This document shows positions 62,734 to 64,000 of a stretch of 64,000 bases of DNA, in pieces; the first letter of the stretch is position 1; each line of letters starts with the position of its first letter. Position numbers and translations under genes: made by a program. This DNA is from Nyssa sinensis (lineage: Eukaryota > Streptophyta > Magnoliopsida > Cornales > Nyssaceae). The notes beneath the pieces were generated by a model. The model saw only the letters and a program-made list of their open reading frames with translations. It made no database searches and had not been told where the DNA came from. Location of the stretch: contig CM018033.1 in assembly GCA_008638375.1 (NCBI GenBank), positions 18,635,294 to 18,699,293 of the forward strand, in the 5' to 3' direction.

Positions 62734-63019
62734 TTTTGTAATTTGTAGTTCTTTGTAAATCATACCTTCGAGTATTTTGTACTTATGATACAATCTATAA
62801 AATGGCTTTCAGACCCCCTTTCTTTGTTATTGTTGATTATATTACATATGCATTCTAGAATGGCTCATTTTGTGGTTATGCCTTGTGCTTACACAAGGAT
62901 GAAATAATAATAAAAGGAATGGAAATTCAACATAAACGAATGTGTTGTGAAAATATAAATATCTTGAAACTCCCAATGCACTTTTCATTTCATTAATCAA
63001 CGGAGTAGTCTCGTGTTAC

Positions 63020-63167
63020 AATCGATCATTGTTTAAGGATAATACTTCTTCAAACATCTGATACTACCATAACTATCTGACTCCATGATTTCACAATATC
63101 CTAATTGGTTAACCTTTGACACTATGAAGGGTCTTTCCCAATTTGGTGTGAATTTAGGCACATTTTG
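63020..63167 (-). pseudogene. Integrase C-terminus of the second Tat element
   Basis: Minus-strand reading NVPKFTPNWERPFIVSKV (near 63150) then YGSIRCLKKYYP near 63030, the usual end of Tat integrases (compare NWERHYKV and EHLHKYYQ at 25746-25850). It is truncated at 63168. Confidence 0.8.
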
Positions 63168-64000
63168 TGTAAAGACCAGAAAAATTGTAATAGGGTAATT
63201 TGGTAATTTGCTAGCCTAGACTAATGTCAGATAAGTAATTTATTAAAAATGTGCCAGAAAGATTGTGAAATCAGTTGATGAGTCATCAGTATGACATAGT
63301 GAAACTAAAATGGGATTTTAGTAATTTATTCGGGATTGGTGTGAGTCACGAGACTACACAATCCATGGATTTAAATCGCGGTTGCGGGATACAAATCGGT
63401 TGCGGTTGCGGTGTAACAGTATCTGGAGTATCGGGTCATTCGTAACGGGAATCGGAAACCGCAATCGTGAATTTTTTTCAAACACTAGCAATAAGTTATC
63501 GATACACATCTTGATTACAATCATCACATTTTAATCCTTTTTACTATTAATTTTTAATTTTCTAACACCTAAAAATATTTTTTTTTATTTATAATAACAC
63601 TTAAGAAGATATTTTATTAGTTTATATGGATATTTTAAAGTTAAACTAATAAGAAATATCATTTAATTTGAGTGACATTACAAAGAATAATATAAATAAT
63701 AACAAAAAATAATTATAAGCATGAAAATCAATTTAATTGATTAGTTATGGAAAAAAAAATTAAAAATTTTGAGGCCAAGAGGCCTTTTCGAGTTTGTATT
63801 GACCCGAATGTTTTGGTAACCTATTTCAATTTTTTTTGAATTATTTTGTTAAGTATCTCTCTTGTATATAAATGTTATAAAAATAGAAATCATAAGAATT
63901 CTGTACGAAAAAAATAAAAAAATTGAAAAAAAAAATATAAAATAGTTATAACAGTCCCGTAACGGTCCTGTAAAGGGCTATAACGCCTATAACAGCCGAT
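63168..64000 (+). mobile_element. LTR-like insertion start and a MITE fragment at the window edge
   Basis: TGTAAAGACCAGAAAAATTG at 63168 looks like the first bases of an LTR inserted in the integrase. From about 63360 there are GCGGTTGCGG- and AACGGTCC-type repeats at both ends of an AT-rich core, up to the window end (CCCGTAACGG, GGGCTATAACG), like a MITE cut by the edge. Neither end could be completed. Confidence 0.45.

Larger units (their letters stand above)
55483..63167 (-). mobile_element. Second Tat-clade element, 3' part, with an antisense PMD gene
   Basis: Minus-strand order from right: integrase C-terminus (about 63020-63167), short spacer, antisense PMD gene (56625-62733, plus strand), PPT, 3' LTR (55483-56313). 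Gag, protease, RT and RNase H are not in the window. The integrase is cut at 63168 by another LTR-like insertion. The layout copies that of the Tat element at 22006-30042. Confidence 0.75.

Overview
The window looks like nuclear DNA of a flowering plant, probably a eudicot. It is AT-rich, has GT..AG introns with T-rich 3' ends, and carries plant-specific transposon families (Tekay chromovirus, Tat-clade Ty3/gypsy, TRIM, hAT MITEs) and plant mobile domain (PMD) and Transposase_28-like ORFs. No rRNA, functional tRNA or CRISPR array was seen. Most of the window is transposon DNA in various states of decay. Two host genes are visible.

1-8.5 kb: decayed repeats. An LTR fragment on the minus strand (1-1669) is related to part of the solo LTR at 14-17 kb. 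There is also a diverged direct repeat pair (about 2310-2560 and 5690-5935) and a clean tandem TRIM with three LTRs and two internal domains (3354-3874) flanked by ACATT. 8.5-31.4 kb: one nested stack. A short hAT-type MITE (8532-31404, TSD GTCTTATC) was split by a Tekay-like chromovirus (8557-30877). That element was later hit by a 3-kb solo LTR in its RT (TSD CAAGA), a second hAT MITE in its integrase region (TSD CGTACCAC), and a complete minus-strand Tat-clade element in its 3' LTR (22006-30042, TSD GTATG). The Tat element has lost its RT, has tandem repeats in its 3' region and carries an antisense ORF. 31.5-34.7 kb: a Mutator-like terminal-inverted-repeat element.

35.3-44.4 kb, plus strand: a three-exon gene for a zinc-finger protein with the order CCHC, GRF, GRF, CCHC and a last CCHC knuckle broken by one extra base. 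Its 7.2-kb second intron holds a MITE, SINE-like pieces, a tandem duplication and LTR-like DNA. 44.4-51 kb: mostly unassigned DNA with a LINE RT relic and a hAT MITE (49824-50382). 51.0-55.0 kb, minus strand: the last 15 exons of FANCD2, the Fanconi anaemia DNA-repair protein, about 544 codons that join in frame, including one GC-AG intron. Its N-terminal exons are not recognisable in the window.

55.5-63.2 kb: the 3' part of a second minus-strand Tat-clade element. It has a 3' LTR, a polypurine tract, an antisense PMD gene (56625-62733, broken) interrupted by a 2.5-kb solo LTR, and then the integrase C-terminus. The integrase is cut by another LTR-like insertion running to the window end. The main system-level observation is that two Tat-clade elements in one window carry different antisense cargo genes in the same slot between integrase and 3' LTR: a Transposase_28-like protein in one and a PMD protein in the other.
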